The position numbers were made by a program, and so were the translations under genes. Source: an uncultured Gemmiger sp. (GTDB lineage: Bacteria; Bacillota; Clostridia; Oscillospirales; Ruminococcaceae). Taken from it: DNA of 64,000 bases. The notes below the pieces were generated by a model. The model was not told the DNA's origin and ran no database searches. It saw only the letters and a list, made by a program, of their open reading frames with translations. The DNA lies in NCBI GenBank assembly GCA_944388215.1, contig CALXHT010000004.1, positions 43,701-107,700 of the forward strand, in the 5' to 3' direction. Within the stretch, counting starts at the first letter, position 1. Every line of letters begins with the position of its first letter. Positions 41,232 through 50,999 of the stretch are shown here, in pieces.

Positions 41232-42122
41232 ATGCGCAAAAAATCCGTCACGGTGCTGGCACCGGCCAAGCTGAATCTCTCGCTGGATGTGGTGGGCACG
41301 ATGCCCAACGGCTACCACGATCTGGATATGGTCATGCAGACCATCGATCTGTACGAAAAAATCACCCTGCGCCGCAGCGAGGGGCTCCAGCTGACCCTGC
41401 CCGGCAGCTTTGTACCGGTGAACGATAAAAACACCGCCATCAAGGCGGCGCTGGCCTTTTTCCATTACACCGGTCTGCTGGCCGGGGTGGATCTGACGAT
41501 CTACAAGCGGGTGCCCGTGCGGGCCGGTATGGCCGGCGGCAGCGCCGACGCCGCCGGTGTGCTGGTGGGCCTCAACGACCTGTATGATGCCCGGCTCTCC
41601 ATGAGTGAACTGTGCGCCATCGGCGCGGGCATCGGGGCGGACGTGCCCTTTGCCCTGCTGGGAGGCACCTGCCGGGTGCGGGGCGTGGGCGACCTGATGA
41701 AGGCATTGCCGCCCTGCCCGGACTGCTGGTTTGTGGTGGCCATGCCCAGCGTGGGGGTCTCCACCCCCGAGGCCTTCGCCCGGTACGATACCATGGGCAG
41801 CCCGGTGCATCCCGACTGTGAAGCCCAGGAGCAGGCCGTGCGGGCCGGGGATCTGGCCACGGTCTGCAAGGCTGCCGGCAACGCGCTGGAACATTGCTCC
41901 GGCGCCCAGGAAACCCCAGCCATCTGCGCGGTGCTGCGGGAAAACGGCGCCCTGACGGCCCAGATGACCGGCAGCGGTGCGGCGGTGTTCGGCGTCTTTG
42001 ACAACGAGGAAAAAGCCCGTGCGGCCCTGACGGCCCTCAAGCCCGGCTACAAGCAGACCTATCTCTGCCGTCCCACCCGGGGCGGCCCCCGGGTGACGGT
42101 GCGCCGTCCGATGAAAAAATAA
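41232..42122 (+). CDS. ispE: 4-diphosphocytidyl-2-C-methyl-D-erythritol kinase
   Basis: GHMP kinase of the non-mevalonate isoprenoid pathway, 296 residues. APAKLNLSLDVVGTMPNGYH is the substrate end. The ATP loop is PVRAGMAGGSADAAGVL. The third motif is AQMTGSGAAVFGVF. The ATG at 41232 is preferred over a GTG at 41223, because AGGA (41217-41220) fits its spacing. Isoprenoids feed undecaprenyl phosphate, the carrier used by the PGT at 3.9 kb. Confidence 0.95.
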   Translation: MRKKSVTVLAPAKLNLSLDVVGTMPNGYHDLDMVMQTIDLYEKITLRRSEGLQLTLPGSFVPVNDKNTAIKAALAFFHYTGLLAGVDLTIYKRVPVRAGMAGGSADAAGVLVGLNDLYDARLSMSELCAIGAGIGADVPFALLGGTCRVRGVGDLMKALPPCPDCWFVVAMPSVGVSTPEAFARYDTMGSPVHPDCEAQEQAVRAGDLATVCKAAGNALEHCSGAQETPAICAVLRENGALTAQMTGSGAAVFGVFDNEEKARAALTALKPGYKQTYLCRPTRGGPRVTVRRPMKK

Positions 42123-42182
42123 CCGGCAACCGTTTGCGGGGCATCCTTTCCGACCATACTCCCGACGAAGGGAGTGGAGAAG

Positions 42183-42764
42183 ATGAACCGACATAGAAGA
42201 CGGGTTTGGGAACTGGGCACAGGCCTGGGGTTCCTGCTGACGATTGTACTTACGCTGGTCATGGGCTGGCGGCAAACGGTGGCGGCCCAGGTACGCGCCG
42301 ATACCATCCGGCTGCATGTGCTGGCCAACAGCGATACCATCGAAGACCAGCTGTTGAAACTGCAGGTGCGGGATGCCATCCTGGCGGCGCTGCCGGCCAC
42401 AGTCACCGGAGCAACGACCCCCGGGGAGGCTCAGCAGGCCCTGCAATGCGCATTGCCCGCGCTGCGGGCCGCGGCCAACCGTACGCTGCTGGATGCCCAT
42501 AGCGGTCAGACAGCCACGGTGCGGCTGGAGACCTTTGCCTTCAGCGCCAGGGACTACGGCGACTTTGTCCTGCCCGGCGGCGATTACACCGCCCTGCGGG
42601 TGGAACTGGGCGCTGCCCGGGGGCACAACTGGTTCTGTGTGCTCTATCCGGCCCTCTGCGTGTCGGGGGCCACGGCGGAATATCCGACCCGGGCGGAAAA
42701 TGCCCTGGTGTTCGGTCCATATGAAGTGCGTTTCGCGCTGCTGGATGCCCTGCGGGGGCTCTGA
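42183..42764 (+). CDS. spoIIR: Stage II sporulation protein R
   Basis: Forespore-made, secreted signal that activates SpoIIGA and so sigma-E in the mother cell. It has 193 residues with an N-terminal helix at ~13-33. Signatures are IRLHVLANSDTIEDQLLKLQ, VRDAIL, LPGGDYTALRVELG, and NWFCVLYPALC. The ATG at 42183 has GGGAG 8 nt upstream; a GTG nine bases earlier lies on that site. It lies between ispE and a terminator. No sigma-F promoter was clear to me. Confidence 0.93.
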   Translation: MNRHRRRVWELGTGLGFLLTIVLTLVMGWRQTVAAQVRADTIRLHVLANSDTIEDQLLKLQVRDAILAALPATVTGATTPGEAQQALQCALPALRAAANRTLLDAHSGQTATVRLETFAFSARDYGDFVLPGGDYTALRVELGAARGHNWFCVLYPALCVSGATAEYPTRAENALVFGPYEVRFALLDALRGL

Positions 42765-42774
42765 GCAAAACGCC

Positions 42775-42810
42775 AAGAGGGAAACAGACAAACAGGTTTC
42801 CCTCTTTTTT
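42775..42810 (+). terminator. Rho-independent terminator after spoIIR
   Basis: A perfect 11-bp stem, AAGAGGGAAAC (42775-42785) with GTTTCCCTCTT (42796-42806), then TTTT. Confidence 0.9.
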
Positions 42811-42837
42811 CTGTACAACGGGAAAGGATTTTTCTGT

Positions 42838-45800
42838 ATGCTTCATCTGCTTCTGGGGCCTTCGGGCAGCGGCAAATCCCGCCGTATGCTGGCGGAACTG
42901 CGCACCCGCGCCGAGCACGGCCAGCGCAGTCTGCTGATCGTGCCGGAACAGTTCACCTCCTCCACCGAGGGGCAGCTCTACCGCACGCTGGGGGATACTC
43001 TGTCTGCCTTCGTGGAAAGCTACTCCTTCACCTCGCTGGCCGAGACACTGCTGCGCCGCTACGGCGGTGCGGCGGTGCAGACGCTGGACGAGGCGGGCCG
43101 GGCACTGCTGGTGCGGCGGGCGGTGGATTCGCTGCTGGACCGGGTGGTCTACTACAACCGGCAGCGCCGTTCGGCGGCTTTCTGCGAGAAGGCTGCCCAG
43201 ACCATCGAGGAACTGAAAAGTGCCGGGGTCACGCCCCAGGCGCTGGCCGACTATGCCCTGGCACCGGGGGCGGACCGGGACAAACTGCAGGAACTTTCCC
43301 TCATCTACGGCGCCTACGAAGGGCTGCTGGCCCAGACGGCGATGGACCCCGGCGACCGGCAGCAGCTGGCCGCCCGCTACCTGGATGCAGATTTCTTTGC
43401 AGGGCGGGCGGTCTACATCGATGAATTCGATACCTTCAACGCGCCCAAGCGGGCCCTGCTGGCGGCCATGCTGCCGGTGGCGGATGTGACGGTCTGCCTG
43501 TGCTGTGACGGCCCGGAGGACCGGGACGGCGGTATGGGACTGTTCAGCGGCGCCAAGGCGGTGGCCAGCAGCCTGCGCCGGATGGCCTCCGACGCCGGTG
43601 TGCCGGTGCAGACCGAGACGCTGACCGAGGACCTCCGCCACCGGGACACGCCGGTGCTGGCGGAACTGAACTGGCTGCTCTCCGACCCCACCTACACGCC
43701 GGAGCAAACGGTGGACCCGGAGCATCCGGCCATTGTCTGTCATGCGGCGGCCGGCCGCCAGGCCGAGGCCAAGGCGGTGGCGGCGGAGATCGCCGCCCGG
43801 GCCCGGGCAGGCATGCCCTACCATCGCATGGCGGTGATCTGCCGGGATGCGGCCCAGTACCTGGGGCCGCTGCGGTATGAATTCCGGCTACAGAACATTC
43901 CGCTTTTCTGTGACGAGGCCACCACACCGGAAAACACGGCGCCCGCCCGGGCGGTGCACGCGGTGCTGGATCTGGCCCGGGGCGGCGTGTCCAGCCGGAC
44001 GGTGCTGCGGCTGCTCAAGACGGGGCTGGTGGATCTGCCGGAACGGCAGCAGACCGCCCTGGAAAACTACGCCTACACCTGGCCCCTCAAGGCGGCGGAC
44101 TGGCGGGCGCCCTTTACCCGCAGCGCCGCCGGCTATGCGGACGGGGAGCGGGCCGAGGATGTGCGCACCCGGCAGGATGCCGAGGCGGCCCGAGCCTTCC
44201 TGATGGAACGCATCCAGAAATACCTGCCCCGCCTGAAGGACGCCAGCGCGGCAGCACTGACCAAACAGATCTATTTGTTCCTGCAGTCCCTGGGCGCCGA
44301 GGACACCCTGAATGCGCTGGCAGAAACGCTGCGTGCCCAGGGCCGTATGCCGGAGGCGGACGAGGTTCTGCGGGAGTGGAACGTGGTCATGGGGCTGCTC
44401 AACCAGCTGGCCCAGCTGCTGGGGGAGGAAACGCTGCCCCCGGCGGACTACGCGGAACTCTTTACGCTGTTGCTGCGCACCACCGATATGGGCCATATTC
44501 CCCAGAGCCTGGACAGCGTGATTCTGACCACGGCGGGCCGTATGCGCCTGCCGGAGACCGACGCTGTGTTTGTGGTGGGCCTGGCGGAAGGGGAGTTTCC
44601 CAAGACGCCGGGTGACCAGGGACTTCTGACCCACGCCGACCGGGACGCCATGATCCGGCAGGGGGCGGAGTTGCCGGACTGCTTTGAAAACAAGGTGCTG
44701 CGGGAGGGCGTCTGCTTCTATAAAGCCATGACGGCGGCACGGTCCTTTCTGTGGCTGAGCTGGCCCGGTGCCGCCCACGGGGAGGACGATACTCCGGCCA
44801 GTTCGGCGCTGGCGCCGGTGCGCCGTCTGCTGCAGGTGCCCTTTACAGAACCTGACGCGGCCGAACTGGGGGCCTCCCCGGCAGCTGCTCTGGACATCCT
44901 GGGCATCATCAGCCAGCAGCCCGGCCGGGAAGGGGAGGGCGAGGCCCTGCGCGCTGCGCTGGATGCCGCCGAAGCCACCCCCCATGCCGCCCCGGGGTAC
45001 GAGGCGGTGCGCCGTGCGCGGCAGAAGGAGGAGCCCACGGTACAGGATACCGCCGCTCTGGAAAAACTGCTGGGGCCGGGACTGCGGGTGAGCCCCACCC
45101 GTTTTGAAAAATACCAGACCTGTCCCTTCGGGTATTTCATGCAGTTTGTGCTGCGGGCGGCGCCGCGCCAGAAAGCGGAGCTGGCCCCCAACATCAGCGG
45201 TACATTGACCCACTGGGTGCTGGAAAACGCACTGCGCCGCCAGGGGGCGGCCTTCAAGGACCTGAACGCCGAAGACCTCCAGGCCCTGGTGGAGGAGCTG
45301 GTGGAAGAATACACAAAGGCCAATCTGCCGGGCATCACGGTGCGGATGCAGTACCTCATCGAGCGCATCCGCCGCAATCTGGTGGGGTTGCTGGGCTTTA
45401 TCCAGCGGGATCTGCAGCAGTCCGGCTTCCAGCCGGTGGCCTTCGAGCTGCGCATCGACGATCGCCCCGGGGAGGACCCTGCGGAGCCCCGGGTGGACCC
45501 GGTGGAGCTGGACGACGGGGCCGGCCATACGGTGCGGATCGTGGGCACGGTGGACCGGGTGGATGCCATGCCCCTGGGGGAACGCACCTATCTGCGGGTG
45601 GTGGACTACAAGACCGGCGGCAAGGATTTCCAGCTCAAGGAAGTCTACTGCGGCCTGGACTGCCAGATGCTTCTCTACCTGTTTACACTGGAACGCAACG
45701 CCGGGAACAAATTCCCGGGGGTCACTGCGGCAGGAGTGGAATATCTGCTGGCGGACCCCGCCCCCGAGAGTGTACCCCGGGCCCAGGCCGGGCAGGAGGC

Positions 45801-46170
45801 CACCGAAGGGGAGAACAACTATCCCCTCAACGGCCTGCTGCTGGACGACGAGAGCATCTACCACGCCATGGACCGCCGCTGTACCGGGAATTTCGTGCCG
45901 CTGAATTTCAGTGCCAAAACCGGAAAAGTTACCAACGGCAAGAGCTGCCTGGCGGACGAAAAGAAACTGGCCCGGATCCGGGACCACCTGGACGGACTGC
46001 TGAAACAGATGTCCCGGAACCTCTACGGGGGCAAGATCGACGCACAGCCGCTGTGCAGCGGCGGCCGCAGCCCCTGTGCATACTGTGATTTCCGCATTGC
46101 CTGTTCCCATCAGGACGGCGAAAACGAGCGCAAGGTGGAGGCGTCTGCTGACCCGTTTGCGGAAGAATAA
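42838..46170 (+). CDS. addB: ATP-dependent helicase/deoxyribonuclease subunit B
   Basis: AddB of the AddAB DNA end-resection complex, 1110 residues. The Walker A-like GPSGSGKSRRM is at residues 7-17. The C-terminal nuclease block has RVVDYKTGGKDFQL. The 4Fe-4S cysteines are seen as TCPFGYFMQF and CAYCDFRIAC, with one more in PLCSGG. The true start is the ATG at 42838 after GGAAAGGA; the frame extends upstream through spoIIR but that part is a shadow. addA follows after 12 nt. Confidence 0.95.
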   Translation: MLHLLLGPSGSGKSRRMLAELRTRAEHGQRSLLIVPEQFTSSTEGQLYRTLGDTLSAFVESYSFTSLAETLLRRYGGAAVQTLDEAGRALLVRRAVDSLLDRVVYYNRQRRSAAFCEKAAQTIEELKSAGVTPQALADYALAPGADRDKLQELSLIYGAYEGLLAQTAMDPGDRQQLAARYLDADFFAGRAVYIDEFDTFNAPKRALLAAMLPVADVTVCLCCDGPEDRDGGMGLFSGAKAVASSLRRMASDAGVPVQTETLTEDLRHRDTPVLAELNWLLSDPTYTPEQTVDPEHPAIVCHAAAGRQAEAKAVAAEIAARARAGMPYHRMAVICRDAAQYLGPLRYEFRLQNIPLFCDEATTPENTAPARAVHAVLDLARGGVSSRTVLRLLKTGLVDLPERQQTALENYAYTWPLKAADWRAPFTRSAAGYADGERAEDVRTRQDAEAARAFLMERIQKYLPRLKDASAAALTKQIYLFLQSLGAEDTLNALAETLRAQGRMPEADEVLREWNVVMGLLNQLAQLLGEETLPPADYAELFTLLLRTTDMGHIPQSLDSVILTTAGRMRLPETDAVFVVGLAEGEFPKTPGDQGLLTHADRDAMIRQGAELPDCFENKVLREGVCFYKAMTAARSFLWLSWPGAAHGEDDTPASSALAPVRRLLQVPFTEPDAAELGASPAAALDILGIISQQPGREGEGEALRAALDAAEATPHAAPGYEAVRRARQKEEPTVQDTAALEKLLGPGLRVSPTRFEKYQTCPFGYFMQFVLRAAPRQKAELAPNISGTLTHWVLENALRRQGAAFKDLNAEDLQALVEELVEEYTKANLPGITVRMQYLIERIRRNLVGLLGFIQRDLQQSGFQPVAFELRIDDRPGEDPAEPRVDPVELDDGAGHTVRIVGTVDRVDAMPLGERTYLRVVDYKTGGKDFQLKEVYCGLDCQMLLYLFTLERNAGNKFPGVTAAGVEYLLADPAPESVPRAQAGQEATEGENNYPLNGLLLDDESIYHAMDRRCTGNFVPLNFSAKTGKVTNGKSCLADEKKLARIRDHLDGLLKQMSRNLYGGKIDAQPLCSGGRSPCAYCDFRIACSHQDGENERKVEASADPFAEE

Positions 46171-46182
46171 AAGGAGAACACC

Positions 46183-49100
46183 ATGCCGGATACCCCCAAA
46201 ATTCAATTTACCCCCGCCCAGGCGGCGGCCATCGGCGCCCGGGGCGGCAGTCTGCTGGTGTCGGCGGCGGCCGGTTCGGGCAAGACCCGGGTCCTGGTGG
46301 AGCGAGTGGTGGGGCTCATCACCGACCCGCATAACCCGGTGGAGGCCGACCGGCTGCTCATCATGACCTTCACCAATGCGGCGGCGGCCAAACTGCGCGC
46401 CGACATTGCCACCCGCCTGGCCGACGAAGTCCGGGCTCATCCCGAGGACGTGCGCCTGCGTCGCCAGCAGCTGCTTTTGCAGCGTGCCTCCATCGGCACG
46501 GTGGATGCCTTCTGCCTGCATTTCGTGCAGCAGCATTTCGCGGCGCTGGATGTGCCGCCCGATTTCGAGACCGCCGAGGAGGCGGACCTGGCCCGCATCG
46601 AGCAGGAGACGCTGACGGATGTGCTGGAGGAAGCCTACCACGACCCGGACTTCCGGGCTTTTGCCGACCTGTACGACCGCGGCCGCACCGACCAGACGGC
46701 GGGCAACGCCGTGCTGGAACTCTATCATTTCAGCCGCTCGCTGCCCCATCCCATGCAGGCACTGCAGTCCTTTGCAGAACAGTGGCAAAACGGTGAACCG
46801 CCGCAGGATACGCCCTGGGGCAAGGATCTTTTGCGCATTGCCCGGGACCGTGCCCGGGGTGCACAGGCATTACTGGAAGCGGGCGCCCGCACGGCGGCCC
46901 GGGACGAGGCGGCCGACGCCGCCTACACCGCGGTGCTGCAGGACGATGTGGCCCGGGTGGAATGGCTTTGCCAGAAACTGCAGCAGGCCGACTGGAACGC
47001 TGCGGTGGCAGCCCTGGAAGAACTGGGCGGCAGCTGGCGCAAGGCGGGGCGCATCAAAGGCGGCAAGGATTCCAACCCCGCGGCTTTCGCGGCCAGCGAA
47101 CTGCGGGACCGCGCCAAAAAGCAGATTGCAGCTTTGCGCACCGACTTTTTGCTCTGCACGGCAGAGGAGTATGAGGAGGACCGCCGCCGCGCGGCCCCCT
47201 TGGTGGCGGCGCTGGTGCGTGTCACCCGGACCTTTGCCGATGCCTGCTTTGCGGCCAAATGCGAGGAAAAACTGCTGGACTACGCCGACTTTGAGCACCT
47301 GACGCTGGATCTGCTCATCGCGCCGGACGGCAGCCGCACGCCCCTGTGCCGCACCGTCAGCGAGCGGTATGCCGCGGTGCTGGTGGACGAATACCAGGAC
47401 ACCAACGCCCTGCAGGATGCCATCTATTTTGCGCTGGCTTCCCCGGCGGGGGATAACCTGTTCTTTGTGGGGGACATCAAGCAGAGCATTTACCGTTTCC
47501 GGCAGGCGGACCCGGCGGTGTTTCTGGGCAAGCAGCAGCGCTGGCAGCCCTACCCGCAGCCGGAGCCCCAGCCGGCAACCCTGGCGCTGGATGCCAACTT
47601 CCGCAGTGCCCCCGGCGTCATCGAGGGCATCAACTACCTGTTCTCGGTGTTTTTCTCGGAAGGGCTGGGCGGCGTGACCTACGGTGCCGGCCAGCGGCTG
47701 GTGGTTGGCAAACCGGACGAAAACTATCCGGGACTCTGCGAGGTGGACGTGCTGGACGGCGCCGACGCGGCAGGGGATGCCGCCGGCATTGCCCGGCGTA
47801 TTGCCGAGATGGTGAAGACGGGATTCGCCGTGCGGGACAAGGCGGGCACCCGTCCCTGCCGGTATGACGATTTCTGCATCCTGCTACGGGGCCGCGCCGA
47901 TTTCTCGGTCTATGAGGAAGCCCTCCGCGCTGCCGATATCCCGGTGTTTGCCGATACGGCCGCCGACCTGCTGGATGCACCCCACATCCGGCCCTTTGCG
48001 GCCCTGCTGCGGGTCATTGACAACCCCGCCCAGGATATTCCGCTGGCGGCGGTGCTGCTCAGCCCGCTGTTTCCCTACACGCCGGACGATCTTGTGGCGC
48101 TGCGCCGCGCCTGCCCCCAGGGCAGCCTGTACGGGGCGGTGCTCTACGGCGGACAACCCCGCTTTGCGGCCTTCACCGAAGCACTGGCGGAATACCGCCG
48201 ACTGGCCCGCACACTGCCGGTGGACCGTCTGTTGGAAGAACTGCTGGCCCGCACAGGATATCTGGCGGCGGTGGGAGCGCTGCAGGACGGCGCCCGCTGC
48301 CGGGAGGATCTTCTGACCTTTGTGGCATGGGCCGGTGGTGCCGGCCGGGCGGGTCTGGCGGCGCTGGTACGCGCCATGGATTCCGCGGCGGCCAACGGCG
48401 GCCTCAACCAGAGCGGCGGCGGACAGACCCGTCCCGGCTGCGTCAGCATCATGACGGTGCACCGCTCCAAGGGACTGGAATTCCCGGTGGTCTTTGTGGC
48501 CAACACGGCGCACCAGTTCAACCAGAGCGATGCCATCCGCCCGGTGCTGACACACAGCCGGCTGGGTGTGGGCGTCATGCTGCGGGCGGGGCAGACCGCC
48601 AGGCGGTACAAGACGCTGCCCTACGCGGCGCTGGCCCAGGCCATCCGCACCGAGACCCTCAGCGAGGAGATGCGGGTGCTTTACGTGGCGCTGACCCGTG
48701 CCCAGGACGCCCTCATCGTGACGATCCCTCTCAAAAAGACCGACAGTTCCCTCAAGACGCCGGCCCTGTGCGCGGCTGCCGAAGCCACCGGCCCGGAGGC
48801 TATGCAGGGAATGAACAGCTGGGCGGGCTGGCTGCTGACGGCGGTCCTGCTGCATCCTGAAAGTGATGCGCTGTGGGCCCATACGCCGCTGCTGCCCCAC
48901 CATCTGCCCACCCGGGTGCCGCTGACTCTCCGATTGCTGTCGGCGCCGGAAGCACTGCCGGAACCGCCGGCCCGGCCCGAGGCGGCCCCCGACGAAGCAC
49001 TGCGCCGTGCGCTGGAAAAGACCTTTGCCTGGCAGAATCCCCAGGAGATACTCCAGAAGATCCCCGCCAAGGTCAGTGTCAGCGCGGTGGCCCACGCGGC

Positions 49101-49665
49101 GCGCCCGGTGGCGTTGGAACGGCCGGCGTTTTTGCAGAAGAGCGGCATGACCGGCGCCGAGCGCGGCACGGCCATCCATGCCTTCCTGCAGAGCGTGCCC
49201 TTTGACGGCCCGGCGCCCGACCTGCAGCAGGAGGTGCAGCGGCAGGTGGACCGCAGGCTGCTGGACCCCGATTTGGCCGACAAGCTGGATCTGGCGCGGG
49301 TACAGCCCTTCTTCGAGAGCGGCGTCTGGCGCCGCATCCGGGCAGCGCGCCGGGTACTGCGGGAGGAACCCTTCATCACGGCACTGCCCGCCTCCCGGGT
49401 GACGCCCGAGGCAGGGGACAGTGATGCCGAGGTGCTGGTGCAGGGCATCGCCGACCTGGTGCTGGTCTTTGACGACCACGCCGAGATCTGCGACTACAAG
49501 ACGGATGGCAGCAAGGACCCCGACTACTATAAAAAGGAATACGCCGCCCAGCTGCGCCTGTACCGGTACGCCTTTGCGCTGCGGTTGGGTGTGCCGGTCA
49601 CCAGGCTGACCATCTACAGTTTCGCCCTGGAACAGGAGATCGACATCCCCCTTTCGGACAGATAA
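46183..49665 (+). CDS. addA: ATP-dependent helicase/nuclease subunit A
   Basis: UvrD-like helicase plus nuclease of AddAB, 1160 residues. Motif I is VSAAAGSGKTRVLVERV and Ia is MTFTNAAAAKLRADIA. Walker B is VLVDEYQDTNALQ. Motif V/VI include IMTVHRSKGLEFPVVF and LYVALTRAQDALIV. The C-terminal nuclease has AEICDYKTD. AAAGGAG precedes the ATG. With addB it gives recombinational repair in place of RecBCD. Confidence 0.96.
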   Translation: MPDTPKIQFTPAQAAAIGARGGSLLVSAAAGSGKTRVLVERVVGLITDPHNPVEADRLLIMTFTNAAAAKLRADIATRLADEVRAHPEDVRLRRQQLLLQRASIGTVDAFCLHFVQQHFAALDVPPDFETAEEADLARIEQETLTDVLEEAYHDPDFRAFADLYDRGRTDQTAGNAVLELYHFSRSLPHPMQALQSFAEQWQNGEPPQDTPWGKDLLRIARDRARGAQALLEAGARTAARDEAADAAYTAVLQDDVARVEWLCQKLQQADWNAAVAALEELGGSWRKAGRIKGGKDSNPAAFAASELRDRAKKQIAALRTDFLLCTAEEYEEDRRRAAPLVAALVRVTRTFADACFAAKCEEKLLDYADFEHLTLDLLIAPDGSRTPLCRTVSERYAAVLVDEYQDTNALQDAIYFALASPAGDNLFFVGDIKQSIYRFRQADPAVFLGKQQRWQPYPQPEPQPATLALDANFRSAPGVIEGINYLFSVFFSEGLGGVTYGAGQRLVVGKPDENYPGLCEVDVLDGADAAGDAAGIARRIAEMVKTGFAVRDKAGTRPCRYDDFCILLRGRADFSVYEEALRAADIPVFADTAADLLDAPHIRPFAALLRVIDNPAQDIPLAAVLLSPLFPYTPDDLVALRRACPQGSLYGAVLYGGQPRFAAFTEALAEYRRLARTLPVDRLLEELLARTGYLAAVGALQDGARCREDLLTFVAWAGGAGRAGLAALVRAMDSAAANGGLNQSGGGQTRPGCVSIMTVHRSKGLEFPVVFVANTAHQFNQSDAIRPVLTHSRLGVGVMLRAGQTARRYKTLPYAALAQAIRTETLSEEMRVLYVALTRAQDALIVTIPLKKTDSSLKTPALCAAAEATGPEAMQGMNSWAGWLLTAVLLHPESDALWAHTPLLPHHLPTRVPLTLRLLSAPEALPEPPARPEAAPDEALRRALEKTFAWQNPQEILQKIPAKVSVSAVAHAARPVALERPAFLQKSGMTGAERGTAIHAFLQSVPFDGPAPDLQQEVQRQVDRRLLDPDLADKLDLARVQPFFESGVWRRIRAARRVLREEPFITALPASRVTPEAGDSDAEVLVQGIADLVLVFDDHAEICDYKTDGSKDPDYYKKEYAAQLRLYRYAFALRLGVPVTRLTIYSFALEQEIDIPLSDR

Positions 49666-49713
49666 CATACGTACTGCCGCCAAGAAAATCTGCAAAAAAT
49701 GCGGCAGGAAACC

Positions 49714-49742
49714 TTGACTTAGACCCGCGGTTGTGCTATTAT
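49714..49742 (+). promoter_or_regulatory. Sigma-A promoter of rpmG-secE-nusG
   Basis: TTGACT (49714-49719), 17-nt spacer ending TGC, TATTAT (49737-49742). Confidence 0.85.
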
Positions 49743-49841
49743 GATAGCACCTCTTTTGCGGGTTTATTTTTTATGCCCTTTTTCCGGGGCGGCCCGTAAG
49801 CGCGAGGGAGGCTTATTAACCGATAATGGAGGTGCCGAACA

Positions 49842-49991
49842 ATGACTGTCAAGATCACCCTGGCTTGCACCGAGTGCAAGCAGCGCAACTACAACAAGGA
49901 GAAGAACAAGAAGAACTCTCCCGATCGTCTTGAGATGAAGAAGTATTGCCGTTTCTGCAAAAAGCATACCCTTCACCGCGAAACCAAGTGA
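49842..49991 (+). CDS. rpmG: 50S ribosomal protein L33
   Basis: 49 residues starting [17 protein letters not shown] and ending [10 protein letters not shown]. The two CxxC pairs (CTEC and CRFC) make it the zinc-binding form. AATGGAGG precedes the ATG. It is the first gene of rpmG-secE-nusG, the standard order. Confidence 0.96.
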   Translation: MTVKITLACTECKQRNYNKEKNKKNSPDRLEMKKYCRFCKKHTLHRETK

Positions 49992-50007
49992 GGATAGGAG
50001 CTTAGAG

Positions 50008-50283
50008 ATGGCGGATAAGAAATCTTCGAACACCGCAGCCCAGGCTCAAAGCGACAAAAAGAAAAAGACCTCATTTTTTGGCAAGGTCAAGAACTTTTTC
50101 AAAGGCATCGCGAAGTATTTCAAAGATACCAAGAGCGAGCTGAAAAAGGTGGTTTGGCCCAGCAAAAAGGATGTCAAGACCAACACCGTCACGGTGATCG
50201 CGGTCGTGCTGATCGCGGCCATCGTGCTGATTGTGCTGGACCTTATCTTCGGCGGCGCGATCCATCTAGTGGTCGGCGCCTGA
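50008..50283 (+). CDS. secE: Preprotein translocase subunit SecE
   Basis: 91 residues. A basic, Lys-rich N-terminus is followed by the amphipathic SecE motif YFKDTKSELKKVVWPSKKD and one transmembrane helix (~residues 60-82). It stabilises the SecYEG channel. It lies 16 nt after rpmG and 23 nt before nusG. Confidence 0.96.
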   Translation: MADKKSSNTAAQAQSDKKKKTSFFGKVKNFFKGIAKYFKDTKSELKKVVWPSKKDVKTNTVTVIAVVLIAAIVLIVLDLIFGGAIHLVVGA

Positions 50284-50306
50284 GCGCTTGAGCGGAGGCA
50301 TGACCA

Positions 50307-50846
50307 ATGGCTGAACAGGCAAACTGGTATGTGGTGCATACCTATTCCGGCTATGAGAACAAGGTCGCACAGGACCTGATGACGATGGTGGAAAACCGCC
50401 GTCTGCAGGACCTGATCTGCGATGTCAAGGTTCCGACCGAGACTGTGATCGAGGAAGTGCTGGACAAGACCGGCAACAAGACCGGCGAAAAGGAAGTCCA
50501 GCGTAAACTCTACCCCGGTTACGTCTTCGTCAAGATGGTCATGAACGACAACACCTGGTACATCGTGCGCAACACGCGCGGCTGCACCGGTTTCGTTGGC
50601 CCGGAGTCCAAACCCGAGCCGCTGACCGAGGCAGAGGTGGCCAAGATGGGCGTTGAGACCACAGCCGAACTGCAGGTCGACTACAAAGTCGGCGACACGG
50701 TCGAGATCACTGCCGGTCCGATGGAAGGTTCCGTCGGCACCGTGGAGGAGATCGACATTCCCGCGCGCAAGGTGCGCGTGAAGATCACGATGTTTGGCCG
50801 CGAGCTGCCTGCTGAACTGGAGCTCCATCAGGTCAAACTGTTCTGA
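50307..50846 (+). CDS. nusG: Transcription termination/antitermination protein NusG
   Basis: 179 residues. The NGN domain starts NWYVVHTYSGYENKVAQDL and has KLYPGYVFVKMVM. The C-terminal KOW domain is YKVGDTVEITAGPMEGSVGT. It binds RNA polymerase and couples it to the ribosome. It is followed by the rplK leader. Confidence 0.97.
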   Translation: MAEQANWYVVHTYSGYENKVAQDLMTMVENRRLQDLICDVKVPTETVIEEVLDKTGNKTGEKEVQRKLYPGYVFVKMVMNDNTWYIVRNTRGCTGFVGPESKPEPLTEAEVAKMGVETTAELQVDYKVGDTVEITAGPMEGSVGTVEEIDIPARKVRVKITMFGRELPAELELHQVKLF

Positions 50847-50918
50847 GAAACTTCTCGGAACCCCAGCAATTTCCGGTAAGAACCGCGAACGGGCCAAGAC
50901 CCGGGGTACGGTTTTTAT

Positions 50919-50942
50919 AGGGTATGCGGCCGTCGCATACCC
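50919..50942 (+). promoter_or_regulatory. Hairpin in the nusG-rplK leader
   Basis: GGGTATGCG (50920-50928) pairs with CGCATACCC (50934-50942) around GCCGT. It lies in the 153-nt gap (50847-50999) that also contains CGGG/CCCG and a GGTTTTTAT stretch. This could be an attenuator or processing site ahead of rplK. I found no confident promoter here. Confidence 0.45.
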
Positions 50943-50999
50943 GTGGGAGGCCTGCACCGCGGGCCGCAACTCACCACAAAATTTGGAGGTGCAAGTATC

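Noticed and set aside
42373..42837. Extension of addB upstream over spoIIR
   Set aside because: The frame is open by chance, but a terminator at 42775-42810 and the ribosome site at ~42821 set the start at 42838.
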